Positions 19,886 to 29,779 of a stretch of DNA of 64,000 nucleotides are shown one piece after another. The DNA is from Nannocystis sp. (GTDB lineage: Bacteria > Myxococcota_A > Polyangia > Nannocystales > Nannocystaceae). A program made the translations under genes and the position numbers. The DNA is taken from positions 124,001 through 188,000 of the forward strand of contig NZ_JADJNN010000019.1 in the NCBI RefSeq assembly GCF_016714285.1, read 5' to 3'. The notes under the pieces were generated by a model, which ran no database searches, had not been told where the DNA came from, and saw only the letters and a program-made list of their open reading frames with translations. Positions within the stretch are counted from its first letter, which is position 1. Every line of letters begins with the position of its first letter.

Positions 19886-21613
19886 TCACGGCGGCGGCAG
19901 GTCCCAGGCCCCCGCGTAGGCGTAGCTCGCATACTTCTCTTGCCCATACACACCGATGCCGACCGGCTGATCTGCGATCAGCACATGCGGCCCAGGCGTG
20001 TCGATCACGACCACGGCCACGCCCATGGTCGTGCCCTTCACGGGCATCCACCCGACCACGGGCTCGCCGTCCAGCGTCGCCATCGTGTCCGGTGGCGCGG
20101 CGACGGCGACAGTCGTCAGCAGCCAGCCCTCGGGCGTCCAGAAGTTGTGGGTCGTGTCGAACTGTTCGATCGGCGCCTGCACCAGCAGCGACGGATCCGA
20201 CGACGAACCGAACCCATAGCTGACCATGAACTGTCCGACCAGCACCGGCGCGCTCGCAGCGATCGCCAGCGGTTCCATGGTCGGTCCGAACTCGATAAAC
20301 CCTCCGGCGTCGACGCTCTTTGGCACCTTGAGATCCGCGGTCATGACCTGCGTCCCATCCTGCGTCCCGACGACGCGGATCATGTGCGCGATCGCGTCGG
20401 GCCCCTGAGGTGGCACCACCACGTGATTCTTCCCGAGTGCGCTCGTCGGCGGCATCACCTCCTCGAGGTGATCGCAGGTACCGTCGGTGTCCGGCACGGA
20501 CGCGCAGACGTGCCCGCCGAACACCGTGATGGGCCCGTCGGCGGCCACGCGCGCCCCGGTCATGTCGTCCGGCAGTTCGGCGAGGAGCAGCAAGATCTGC
20601 CCCCGATCGAGCATCAGCTCCCCGTCGCCGTCCGCGTCGATCGTCAGGATAGGGCTGACCGCGATACCCGCCGGTGAGTCGATCGTGACGGTTGTGCCGT
20701 CGTCGCGCGCCATCACCGTGAAGTACGACTCTATGTCAGAGTCAACACCGCTTTGGGTCGGCCAGCTCATGACCCACGCGTCGTTGCCCCACCGATCGGT
20801 CGGGTACAGCCGCGTGGCGTCGACAGACTGCCATGTCCCATCCCCGCTGAATTGCAGCGCGCCCACCGGACAGTTCGTCCGCACGCGATACGAGCCGTTG
20901 GTCGTCAATATGCTCGCCTCCACGAAGCCCAGCGGGGGCAGCCGCGGCATCACGACGAACTTCGACGCCCCGGCCGCCACCTCGCCCATCAGCAGCGGCT
21001 TGCCCACGAGATCGATCTGGTAGTGGGTCGGCCCCGCGCAAGTGTTGGTCAGGGCCACGCCGAACCCGTTTGCTCCCGCGAACCCTTGCGGCAGCGGCGC
21101 GGCCCAGAACTCGCAGCCATACTCGGACGGCCGCGCCTCGTCGAACGCGCACACCCCCGCGCATCCGCCTGCACCCGCGTCGCAGCTCAGCCCCTGCACC
21201 GGGTCGCACGTGAGCACCGTGTCGCCCGGCGCCCCGTCCTCGCCGCAACGCATCAGCATATCGCCGTCGCACAGCAGCGTGTCCGGCGTGCATGCCACAC
21301 ATCCGAGCCCGTCGACGCAGACCTCGCTGCATACCTCCGGCGCTGCGAAAACCCCGCCATCGCAGGTCTTCGCCGCCCCGTCCTCGCACACGATGACGCC
21401 CGGAGCGCACGCAGGGGTCGTCGTATTGTCGCCGGTCGGAACGTCCCCGCTCGACGTGGCCAACCCCGAGGTATCGGGCGAGGTCGCGGACGTGGACGCG
21501 GCCTCGGTCGTCGCGTCGGTGCTGACAGTCTCACCCCCGCAGCCTGCGAGGAGAGTGACGGTCGCTACCAGGGTGCGTCCAAAGATGTTAACAGCATTAC
21601 TATTCATATTCAT
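19886..21613 (-). CDS. IgGFc-binding-type secreted lipoprotein
   Basis: 575 residues. The ATG at 21613 is preceded by GGGAGGGGGA at good spacing. Lipoprotein signal with lipobox LLAGC, Ser/Thr spacer, then a Cys-rich module (about residues 65-160), then a long beta-rich region matching the IgGFc-binding N-terminal family: FWAAPLPQGFAGANGFGVAL, YPTDRWGNDAWVMSWP, VFGGHVCASVP and CDHLEEVMPPTSALGKNH. That family occurs in animal mucin-like proteins and in myxobacterial surface proteins with presumed adhesion roles. It is transcribed with the next small lipoprotein upstream (62-base gap). Confidence 0.78.
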   Translation of the reverse strand: MNMNSNAVNIFGRTLVATVTLLAGCGGETVSTDATTEAASTSATSPDTSGLATSSGDVPTGDNTTTPACAPGVIVCEDGAAKTCDGGVFAAPEVCSEVCVDGLGCVACTPDTLLCDGDMLMRCGEDGAPGDTVLTCDPVQGLSCDAGAGGCAGVCAFDEARPSEYGCEFWAAPLPQGFAGANGFGVALTNTCAGPTHYQIDLVGKPLLMGEVAAGASKFVVMPRLPPLGFVEASILTTNGSYRVRTNCPVGALQFSGDGTWQSVDATRLYPTDRWGNDAWVMSWPTQSGVDSDIESYFTVMARDDGTTVTIDSPAGIAVSPILTIDADGDGELMLDRGQILLLLAELPDDMTGARVAADGPITVFGGHVCASVPDTDGTCDHLEEVMPPTSALGKNHVVVPPQGPDAIAHMIRVVGTQDGTQVMTADLKVPKSVDAGGFIEFGPTMEPLAIAASAPVLVGQFMVSYGFGSSSDPSLLVQAPIEQFDTTHNFWTPEGWLLTTVAVAAPPDTMATLDGEPVVGWMPVKGTTMGVAVVVIDTPGPHVLIADQPVGIGVYGQEKYASYAYAGAWDLPPP

Positions 21614-21675
21614 CGCAGTCCCCCTCCCTTGTTACTATCGTGATAATCGCGCCGCGCCGGTCAGCGCCAGATCGT

Positions 21676-22260
21676 TCACAGGCACAGCCCGTACGCGTCG
21701 TACGCGGCCTTGCACGGACCATAGTCCATCTCGTTCAAGACCAGCAGCCACGCATCACAGCTCAGGCCGCTCAGGCACTGGTTGTACGCCACCGCCTCCG
21801 TCTCACAGCCCGGGAGACCGGGCGCCTGTTCGCCACAGGCCGCTATACAGGTCGGGATGTCCGGGTAGACGCCCGGCTCGCAATCGAGCAGCAGCGCGCA
21901 AAGATCAGCGCACGCGCCCTCGATCCCATCACCAGCCCCGGTCGTCGTCTCCGCCGTCGTACCCGAGCTCCCACTGCTGTCGGTGCCGCTGCTACCGCTG
22001 CTACTGGTCTCCGCAGAAGTCGTCGTCGGCACGGCCGTGGAGCTGCCAGGCGGCGGGAAACTCTCGACCACCGACCAGGCCCCGTCGACACACTCGAGGC
22101 CCGGGCAGGGCGGCGCGCCGCATTCAAAGCAGAACTCGCCCGCGCCCGGGCACGCGTCGCCGACCACCGGATGCTTTTCGCAAGGCACGACCTCGTCCTT
22201 GCCACCGCAACTGCCGACGATGAAAAGTCCCACGAGCACGACCAGGCGCGCGATCACCAT
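21676..22260 (-). CDS. Small Cys-rich lipoprotein
   Basis: 194 residues. Signal MVIARLVVLVGLFIVGSC with lipobox VGSC. A first Cys cluster (CEKHP, CPGAGEFCFECGAPPCPG) precedes a Ser/Gly/Thr spacer (about 80-110) and a second helical Cys domain (CADLCALLLDCEP, CIAACGEQ). The order Cys domain, spacer, Cys domain differs from its neighbours, where the spacer follows the lipobox directly. Probably co-transcribed with the IgGFc-type gene. Function unknown. Confidence 0.72.
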   Translation of the reverse strand: MVIARLVVLVGLFIVGSCGGKDEVVPCEKHPVVGDACPGAGEFCFECGAPPCPGLECVDGAWSVVESFPPPGSSTAVPTTTSAETSSSGSSGTDSSGSSGTTAETTTGAGDGIEGACADLCALLLDCEPGVYPDIPTCIAACGEQAPGLPGCETEAVAYNQCLSGLSCDAWLLVLNEMDYGPCKAAYDAYGLCL

Positions 22261-22296
22261 TCACGCATCCTATCACACCAGCCTCGGCGACTGCGA

Positions 22297-23469
22297 TCAG
22301 ATCGGCGCCAGCAGCGGGACGACCGCGGCCCCGTTCGAGGTCCGGGCCCCCGAGTTGTTCCACGCGTCCGCGGCCTCGAGAACGCGCCCGAGGTTGCCAT
22401 TGCTGATCCGCGTCAATGGCAGGAGCTGCGGCACCACCCGCGGCCGCCCGCGTAGGTCCAGCCCCATTCCACCGACCGAGGTACTTCCCCTTCTGCTTGC
22501 CCTCGACGAGCACCGCGGTGACCTCGAAGGTCTGCGAGGAGTTCGGCTCGGCGTCGACCCGGCACTCGTCGATCAGCCGCGCCGGCGTGTTGGCGCCGAA
22601 CCAGCTGCGACTGCCCATCTGGTTGCCGTCGCCCATCACGCTGTTCTTGAGCTTGCGCTTGGCCGGCGTGCCGCCAGAGCCATAGATCGGGCTCCGGGTC
22701 GTCGACGCGGTCGATCGCCAGCCCGACCCTGTCCGGGGTCGTCGCGGTGCGCGCCGTGATCGCCACGTTCGTGTTCAGCCCGGGCACCAGCGACACCACC
22801 CCGTTCTTCAGGCTCCGAACCGTCTGGATCAGGCCGATCTTGTCGGTGTGCGGCACGTTCTTGTTCGGCAAGAACTCGAGCGTGATGTTGGCGCCGACCA
22901 TCCGCCCATCGTCCCCGATGCCCCGCAGCGGGCCGTAAGCCGCGTATTGCGTCGTGTCCCAGCGTCCGCCGAAAGTATCGACATAACAGCTGATCTGGCC
23001 CTCGGGCAGGCTCCCCACCTCGGGCACCGGCCGCCCCGCCAGCACCGCCTCGGCGGCGGCGTCGGCCCGCTGCTCGGCGATATCGCCCCGGCGACTGAAG
23101 CCTGTCGTAGGCCCCCGCGCGAAAGAAGATATCGCTGCCCGTCGTGAACGCCAGCGCCCCGAGGCTCTGCGCCATGCGATCCGCCGCGCCGTCGGTGTGC
23201 ACCCGCGTCGCCCCGAGCTCGAAGTTCAGCCGAGGTTGCAAGTGCGCCCGCACCCCGCCATCGAGCGGCCGCCCGCGGCCCGCCGCCGCGTCGATCCCTG
23301 CCTGGAGCTGCCGCTGCACGATCCGGTTTCCGAAGGTCGCCTGCATCGCCTCGGCCGCCGCGTTGCGCCGCGTCGCAGCCGGTCGCCGTGGGCGCTCGCC
23401 GCTCGCCGCCCGCTCCGGCTCCGTTGTATGCGCGACGACTGACTCCCGCGTGCTCGTGGCCCGGTCCAT
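22297..23469 (-). CDS. DUF4157 (eCIS-core type) protein, three frameshifts
   Basis: The ATG at 23469 has GGGAGGTGGGG immediately upstream, a strong ribosome site. About residues 60-130 carry the DUF4157 pattern: LDGGVRAHLQPRLNFELG, VHTDGAADRMAQSLGALAFT and GSDIFFRAGAYD. The reading then changes frame at about 23103, 22683 and 22452; joined, it continues as GSLPEGQISCYVDTFGG, ITLEFLPNKNV, VTAVLVEGKQKGKYLGRW and LLPLTRISNGNLGRVLEAADAW to the TGA at 22297. DUF4157 domains are associated with extracellular contractile injection system cargo or core proteins. No tail-tube, sheath or baseplate gene is in this window, so it is an orphan here. Confidence 0.65.
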
Positions 23470-23632
23470 CCCCACCTCCCTCGAGACGGCCACCATAGCC
23501 GGTCCACAGCGCCCGCAACAGCCCACAAACCCGCGCAGCCCAGCTCGTGCTCACCGGCGTGCAGCCGCGAGCCGCCGCGAGCCGCCGCGGCTCCACCAAG
23601 AAGGCGCGCCAGTGGTAGTCTGCCGGGCCAAA

Positions 23633-25157
23633 GTGAGCAATGGTGAGGGCCAGCATCCGCCGCCGAGCCTGCGGGACCTGAGCGTCTGGCGGCGCTTCCG
23701 CGTCCGGCTCACGCTGCTCTACAGCAGCGTCGTCCTCATCGCGGTCGGCACGATGACCTACGCGTTCTACACGTCGGGCGTCGGCATCGCGATGGCGGGC
23801 GTCCGCGGCCGCATCGGCGGCACCGCGGTGGCCCTCGCGCGCGGCATCGAGGCAGAGCAGCTCGCCGAGCTCAAGGTCGAGGCGGACAGGACGAAGCCCG
23901 TCTTCGCCGAGCTCGAGGCGGACTTCGCCGCCGTCGTGGCCACCGAGAAAGACGTACTCAGCGTGTACGTCCTGGTCCCGACCGACACACCCGGGATCTT
24001 CACCTTCGCCATCGACTATATCGCGCCCGGAATGCACGATCCGGCGACGGCCAGGGTCGGGCAATCGTACGACGCCACCGCGAACCCGACGCTCCTGCGG
24101 GGCCTCGACGAGCCAGCGGTCGAGACCGAGATAGCGAGCGACGCGTGGGGCGCCACCCTCTCCGGCTTCGCGCCGGTGATCGATCGCGGGGGGCGGCACG
24201 TGGCGCTGGTCGGCGTCGACGGGGACGCGCACGCGATCCGCCAGACGCAGCGCCAGATCTTCCGCTCCGCGGCCGAGCTCAGCCTCCTCGCCGGGATCGT
24301 GCTCGGCCTGATCGGCTTCGTCGTCGGCCGCAGCGTGCGTGAACCCCTGACGCGCCTGATGGCCGCGACCGGTGCCATCGCCGCGGGGCAGCTCGAGACG
24401 CGCGTCGGGCTCAAGCGCAGCGACGAGTTCGGCCTCCTCGGCCAGCACTTCGATGTCATGGCCTCGGGTCTCCAGGAGCGCGACAGGATCCGCAACGCGT
24501 TCGGCCGCTACGTGAGCGAGGACATCGCAAAGAGGGTCCTGAGCGGCCCGGACGGCGCCCGCATGGGCGGCGAGGTCCGGGAAGTGACCGTGCTCTTCAG
24601 CGATATCCGCAGCTACTCGAGCATCAGCGAGCTGCTCTCGCCCGGCGAGACCGTCGAGCTCCTCAACGAGTACCTCTCGGTGATGAACGCGGTGATCGAC
24701 GATCACGGCGGCGTCATCATCGAGTTCCTCGGCGACGCGATCCTCGCCGTATTCGGCGCGCCCAACGACCTCGAGGGCCACCCCGAACGGGCGCTGCGCT
24801 GCGCCATGGAGATGCGGGGGGCGCTCGCGGCCTTCAACACGCGCGTGACCGCCGAGGGGCGCGCTCCCTGGCACAAGCAGGGGATCGGGGCGCTCGCCCA
24901 CCGCATCGGCATCCACACCGGCAACGTCGTCGCGGGCAACCTCGGCTCGCGCGTGCGGGTCAAGTACGCCGTCATCGGCGACGCGGTCAACGTCGCCTCG
25001 CGCTGCGAGGGCCTCAACACGCTGCTGGGCACGGAGATCCTCTGCACCTCGTCCACCCGCGATCGCCTGCCCGCGGGAGCTCCAGGCCGTCCTCGCCGAT
25101 CAGGGCACGCACGACGTGAAGGGGCGCGCGCAGAAGGTGACCGTGTTCTCGGCCTGA
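23633..25157 (+). CDS. Membrane class III nucleotide cyclase (one frameshift near the 3' end)
   Basis: The start is uncertain; the GTG at 23633 is a reasonable choice and gives about 508 residues. Order: membrane helix (LTLLYSSVVLIAVGTMTYAF), external sensor region, second helix (SLLAGIVLGLIGFVVG), HAMP, class III cyclase. The metal Asp residues are Asp324 (FSDIR) and Asp368 (FLGDAI). The base-specifying positions are Glu364 (EFLGD) and Ala446 (KYAVIGDAVN), not the Lys plus Asp/Thr usual in adenylate cyclases. At about 25075 the frame shifts; the coherent tail reads ELQAVLADQGTHDVKGRA...VFSA with TGA at 25155-25157. Convergent with the TOMM operon. Confidence 0.8.
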
Positions 25158-25248
25158 GACCCTCGCGTCCGCCGAGTCCTGCGGGGTGGCGACAAGCCAC
25201 AGCGATGAATCCTGGGGGACTCAGCGGATTCACCCGATTCACCGATTA
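25158..25248. terminator. Putative bidirectional terminator region between cyclase and TOMM operon
   Basis: Two convergent genes end here. A small hairpin GTGGC-GACAA-GCCAC lies at 25186-25200 and a second inverted repeat GAATCC/GGATTC at 25207-25231. No T run follows either, so this is weak evidence. Confidence 0.3.
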
Positions 25249-26549
25249 TCACGGGAACGGGTGCGGGTCGGGGTTCCAGTCCGACGGCTCGACCGGCTGG
25301 CCCAGGGCCGTCGGGACGCTGCGCAGACGAACCCCGCCGAGGTAGCGCGAGCGGTGATCGTTGTCGAGCGGCTGGGCCCCCGGGATGATCGTGCGGACGA
25401 CATGAAAGCCGCACTGCTCCACGTCCGGCGTGGTCACCTCGACCCACGACGCCGCCAGGCCCCGCGCCGCGAGCCGCTCGATCAACGGCCCGCGCTCGCG
25501 CACCAGCGAGGCGAAATTCACCAGCGGCCCGTCGTCGGTCATGAACCGCAGGCGATCGCGCAGCGCCGGTGAGGTCGCGTGCGCCAGCAGGTGGTCGCGC
25601 AGCGTGTCGAAGCGGTCGTGCACCTGGCCGGGGTTATCGAGGATCTCCGGGCTGCGATTGACCAGCGTGCGCGTCAGCGTCGCCTCCTCGAGCGCGAGGC
25701 GCAGCGCGTGGCGCGGGTCGTCGTCCGCGGCGATGCCGTACGAGGTGAGCGGAGGGTCACCGGCGTCGATCAGCGCCGCGCCGATCACCGGCACGTCGAC
25801 GTCCAGGGTCAGCACATTGAGGAACCAGCGCGAGCCCGTCTGGGCCGCCGCGTCGAGCAGGCGGTCGATGTCCGGCGCCAGCCGCGACAGCTCTCCGGGT
25901 CAATCCGCGGCGTGATCAGCCGCGCGTACCAGGTGATCATCAGCGCGTCGCGCTCGAGGATCTCATAGATACCCTTGGTGATGCAGCCGGCGACCGAGCG
26001 CCCCGCCGCGAGCCCGGTCGAGATCGGCATGTGCGTCCACGGCTCGACCGCGCGGTCGAACAGATAGGGCACATATACGCAGCTGGCCGGCAGCCACACC
26101 GGTCGCCCGCTCGCCAGCGCCGCGCCGCGGACCCAGCGGATCGGCGTGTCGTCATCCGCCGGCAGGAACGGGAAGCCGGGCGCCGACCGCTGCGCCGGAG
26201 CGAATGGGTAGACCTCGTCGACCCGCAGTATCTGTTCGCCCGCGCGCAGCAGCGCCGCCGGCGTCGCCACGCGGAGCGCCCGCGGGTCGTAGATCGCCGA
26301 GCAATAGCGTTCGACCGACTCACCGCACGCGCGGACCACCGCCCGGTCGCACTCGATCGAGCAGGCCGCGCCGCGGTTCGCCGCGCGCATGCCCGTCACC
26401 GGCATGGTGTCGCAGGGATCGGCGTGGGCCAGGAACACGGCCGGGTCGCCGCGGCCGAGCTTCATGACCGTCACCGACCGGATGATCCCAGTCTTCGCGT
26501 CGACCAGCGGCGCGAAGGCTCCCAGGGACGCCTCGAGGCCCCGCGTCAC
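25249..26549 (-). CDS. YcaO cyclodehydratase of the TOMM cluster (one frameshift)
   Basis: The GTG at 26549 overlaps the E1-like gene stop as GTGA. The N-terminal half shows the YcaO ATP-binding features (AANRGAACSIECDRAVVRAC with the Glu/Cys-rich SxECDR stretch; GESVERYCSAIYD; a later AGCITKGIYEILERDAL Glu-rich helix). At about 25890 reading shifts to LSRLAPDIDRLLDAAAQTGS and runs on to the C-terminus NPDPHPFP. The terminal PxPxP-type motif is characteristic of azoline-forming YcaO enzymes, which phosphorylate the backbone amide to cyclise Cys/Ser/Thr to thiazoline or oxazoline. Total is about 433 residues. Last gene of a five-gene operon. Confidence 0.88.
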
Positions 26550-27606
26550 GCCGCCCCGCTCTTCACGAGGGGCGCGGGGAAGCGGGCGTCCCAGGCCAGC
26601 CGTGGCGGGCCCCCTGGATGGCACACCGGACAGCGCGGCACCTTGAGCGTCGGGTGCCTGCGGGCCCCGATCCCACCGAACACGTATTCGACATATCCGC
26701 CGAGCGTCGTCGGTGGTTGCAATAGCACGATCTGCGACAGCTCCACCGCCAGCAGCCCCGCCATCGCCCGACGAAACGCCGGGTGCGCCGGCGCGGGCCC
26801 GGGCACCTGGTCCGCCAATCGAACCCTATAACTGAGCGCGACGCGGCCCTCGAGCTCGCCCGAGTTACCGAGCAGGCGAATGTTCACACACTCGAGACAC
26901 GCGGTGTTCTGCGGCAGCACGTACGGCCCGAGCCGTCCGATCGCCCCCTCGCACACCCCGAACAGCAGCGCCCGGCGGCGCTCGACCGCCAGCTCGTTGA
27001 CCAGCCGCGCGAACGGCATGCGCCACGGCACGTCCCAGCACACCAGCGGACCGGGCGCGGCGTCCATCGCCGCGCGCAGGCGATCGAGCACGCCCGCGCA
27101 GGCCGCCCCCTCGGGCGCCTCGATCACCGCGTCCGCCAGCCCCGCGTCGGCCAGCGCCATGCGCATCACCCCGGCGCTCGCCGCCGCCGCCACGACCACC
27201 GGCCGGGCCGCGGCGAGCAAGGGCGCGGCCGCGTCGGGGTTGACGCCGATCGCCGCGTAGAACTCGCCGAGCGCGTCCAGCCGGGCCGGCCCCGCCTCGC
27301 CGCGCCACACCAGGCAGCCGGTCTGCAGCATCATCTCGAGCACGTACTCGACCAGCGGCGGCGCCTCGGCGAGCCCCTCGGCCACGCGCCCGACCAGCTC
27401 CACGCGCGTCGGCCCCGCGACCAGCTCCGTCGCCGCCATCGCCTCGGTGATCGCCGCGACCACGCGGACCACCGGGATACCCGTGAACGTGGTGCTGTGA
27501 TTGACCGCCGCGACCTGGACCTCGTCCGCCGAGATCACGAACACCTGCGTACCCGGGCGGGCGCCAGGCGCACCCCCGGGGTCTGGACCTGCGGATCTTG
27601 ACTCAT
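26546..27606 (-). CDS. E1/ThiF-like TOMM leader-binding protein (one frameshift near the 5' end)
   Basis: The ATG at 27606 overlaps the radical SAM stop as ATGA and reads MSQDPQVQTPGVRLAPA. At about 27553, in a GGGCGGGCG stretch, the frame changes to PGTQVFVISADEVQVAAVNH and remains open to 26546. About 353 residues. The C-terminal half has the paired zinc ligands ACLEC and CPVCH typical of ThiF/E1-like partner proteins (ocin-ThiF/cyclodehydratase C component). The beta-rich N-terminus would be the RiPP recognition element that binds the leader peptide. No intact ATP-binding GxGGxG loop is evident, as usual in this partner class. Its place between rSAM and YcaO fits this role. Confidence 0.82.
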
Positions 27607-28946
27607 GGGCTGCTCTCGCTGGGGACGTCGTGGCCTGCGCGCCGGGCGTAGCGGAGGATCTGATCGGGGGTGAGGTTCGGGACGAACTGCGCGAATTGCC
27701 GGCGGCCGCGGCTGTCGCCGATATAGAAGGCCTTGGCCATGTTGTTGATATATTGCCGGCCGCGCGCGCTGACCTTCCACTCCTCGCCGACGCGGGTCCA
27801 CATGCCCGCCTCCTCGAGCTCGCGGATCACCGGCCCGAACAGCAGCTCCGGCTCGAGGCCGTAGCGCTCGATGAAGCGGGTCCGCGAGACGCGGAGGAAC
27901 TTGAGCCCGAGCACGAAGTAGCGCGACATCTCCTCGTGCAGGCTCAGGCGGTGGGCCAGGACGATCGGGTCGCCGCCCGCCTCCACCGCGTCCTCGTACG
28001 CGTCGACCGCGGCGTGGTTGGTGTAGACGTGGCCGTTGATGAACGAATAGGCGCTGTTGCCAAACCCGACGTATTCGCCCTGCGGAGCCACGAACGCGAT
28101 CTCGTTGTGCACGCTCTCGAAGCCGGGCTTGGCGAAATTGAAGGCCCCGTATTCGCGATATCCGTGCTGCCCCAGCACCTCGCTGACGATCAGGTCCATC
28201 GCGTCGAGCTGCTCGATCGTCAGGCGCGCCGGGATGTCGCGCGCCGCCTCGCGCAGCTTGAGCGCCGTGAACGGGATGATCTCGAGGCGAAAGCACGAGA
28301 TGTGGGTCGCGCCGGTGGCCACCGCCCGCGCCAGGTCGGCGCGCAGCTCGTCCTCCGTCTGCGAGGGGATGCCGTAGATCACGTCGAGCGAGAAGTTGGT
28401 GAAGCCCGCGGCGTGGATCGCCACCAGGGTGTCGTCGACGTCGCGCCCGCGGTGCGGCCGGCCGATGATCCGCAGCAGGCGGTCCTCGAAGCTCTGCACG
28501 CCGAAGCTGATGCGGTTGACGCCGGCATCGCGGTAGGCGATCGCCTTGTCGGGCGTGAACGAGATCGGGTTGACCTCGACCGTGATCTCAGCGTCGGTCG
28601 TGACCTCGAAGGACCCGCGGATCAGATCGAGGATCCGCAGCATGTCGGCGGGCGCGAGCACCGAGGGCGTGCCCCCGCCGAAGTGCCCACATTCGAAGCG
28701 GTGGTTGCCGAGCCGCCCGAGCTCGGCGTAGCGCCGGATCTCGCGCTCGAGCGCGGCCAGGTAGCGCGGCACCGCGGCCTCGGCCGCGCGCTCGACGGCG
28801 AACCCGCAGTAATCGCAGATCGCCGTGCAGAACGGGATATGCACGTAGAAGGCCGCGCGACGCCGCTGCCACACCGCCTCCGCCTCCTCCGCGCGCACGC
28901 AGGTCGGGTACCAGGCGATGAATTCGTTGTCCTTGCTGGTGAACAT
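27603..28946 (-). CDS. HemN-like radical SAM protein in the TOMM operon
   Basis: 447 residues. The ATG at 28946 lies one base after the dehydrogenase stop. Radical SAM motif CTAICDYC (Cys40, Cys44, Cys47), then HFGGGTPSVL, SFGVQSFEDRLLRIIGRPH, SLDVIYGIPSQT and a HemN C-terminal domain (MSRYFVLGLKFLRVSRTRF). This is the coproporphyrinogen dehydrogenase/class C radical SAM methyltransferase superfamily. In a heme pathway it would be HemN or HemW. Inside a TOMM operon, a tailoring step on the peptide such as azole C-methylation (as proposed for TbtI-type enzymes in thiopeptide clusters) is more likely. That role is inference from context. Confidence 0.85.
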   Translation of the reverse strand: MFTSKDNEFIAWYPTCVRAEEAEAVWQRRRAAFYVHIPFCTAICDYCGFAVERAAEAAVPRYLAALEREIRRYAELGRLGNHRFECGHFGGGTPSVLAPADMLRILDLIRGSFEVTTDAEITVEVNPISFTPDKAIAYRDAGVNRISFGVQSFEDRLLRIIGRPHRGRDVDDTLVAIHAAGFTNFSLDVIYGIPSQTEDELRADLARAVATGATHISCFRLEIIPFTALKLREAARDIPARLTIEQLDAMDLIVSEVLGQHGYREYGAFNFAKPGFESVHNEIAFVAPQGEYVGFGNSAYSFINGHVYTNHAAVDAYEDAVEAGGDPIVLAHRLSLHEEMSRYFVLGLKFLRVSRTRFIERYGLEPELLFGPVIRELEEAGMWTRVGEEWKVSARGRQYINNMAKAFYIGDSRGRRQFAQFVPNLTPDQILRYARRAGHDVPSESSP

Positions 28947-28947
28947 G

Positions 28948-29757
28948 TCACACGCTCCGGGCGCCGAGGACCACGCTGTGGACCACCGCCTCGTCGACCC
29001 CGTCGATGCCGAGATCCGCGGCGAGGGCGTCGTCGCAGAAGCCCGCCACGGCGCAGGCCCCAAGGCGCTCCTGCTCGCTAACCAACAGCAGGTTCTGCGC
29101 CGCGTGCCCGGCGTCGAGCAGCACCAGGCGATAGCCGCGGTCGCCGTACTTCGCCAGCGTGCGGTCGAAGGCGGCCACCAGCAGCACGATCGCCGCCGCG
29201 TTGCACACCCAGTCCTGCCAGAAGAAGCCGTCGCGCACGACCTCGTCCACCGGCCGCGCCGGCATCCGCTCGAGCGCGACGGTCGCAATATTGTAGTGGT
29301 AAAGCCCGGGCGGTAGCCCGTCGACCGCGCGCGCCAGCACATACGTGTCGAGCGGGTACAGGCCGCCCGCCGAGGGCCACGCCCGCACCGCCTGGGTCAC
29401 GCCCGAGTCGGTCGCGTAGACCAGCGTCGGCCCGAGCGCCTGCTGCAGCAGCGTCGACAGGCAGGTGAGGCCGAAGCCGCCGGACAGCTCACGCCCCGAG
29501 CGGCGCGCACGGAGCACCTCGGTCAGCGACGCGGCCCCTGGCTCCGGCTCTGGCAGCGCGACCTGCGGGTGCTGCGGATGCTGCAGAAACCCGCGGCTCG
29601 AGATGAACTGCTCCATGGAGCTCATCGTGAGCCCCTCCGCCTGTCGTCGCGCCAGCTCCGGGAACAGCTTGGAGTTCTCGTGATAGAGCGCGGAGAGCCG
29701 CTCCGGCAGCCTCGGGCGCAGCGATTCGTCGACCTCTCCGTTCCACTCGACCTTCAT
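28948..29757 (-). CDS. SagB-type FMN-dependent azoline dehydrogenase
   Basis: 269 residues from the ATG at 29757, 22 bases after the precursor stop. Nitroreductase-fold features: RARRSGRELSG (flavin phosphate-binding Arg/Ser region), AWPSAGGLYPLDTYV and LLDAGHAAQNLLL, the SagB-type pattern. In TOMM pathways this enzyme oxidises thiazolines and oxazolines to thiazoles and oxazoles with FMN. Its presence means that at least some heterocycles should end as aromatic azoles. Second gene of the operon, upstream of the HemN-like gene with a one-base gap. Confidence 0.88.
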   Translation of the reverse strand: MKVEWNGEVDESLRPRLPERLSALYHENSKLFPELARRQAEGLTMSSMEQFISSRGFLQHPQHPQVALPEPEPGAASLTEVLRARRSGRELSGGFGLTCLSTLLQQALGPTLVYATDSGVTQAVRAWPSAGGLYPLDTYVLARAVDGLPPGLYHYNIATVALERMPARPVDEVVRDGFFWQDWVCNAAAIVLLVAAFDRTLAKYGDRGYRLVLLDAGHAAQNLLLVSEQERLGACAVAGFCDDALAADLGIDGVDEAVVHSVVLGARSV

Positions 29758-29779
29758 GCGTCCCCGGGCGCGGCTGGCC

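Noticed and set aside
22297..23469. DUF4157 region as evidence of an eCIS locus
   Set aside because: No sheath, tube, baseplate or AAA+ gene in the window.
27603..28946. Annotation of the HemN-like gene as heme biosynthesis hemN
   Set aside because: Context is a RiPP operon with coupled genes and no heme gene is near; superfamily membership alone does not prove the heme role.
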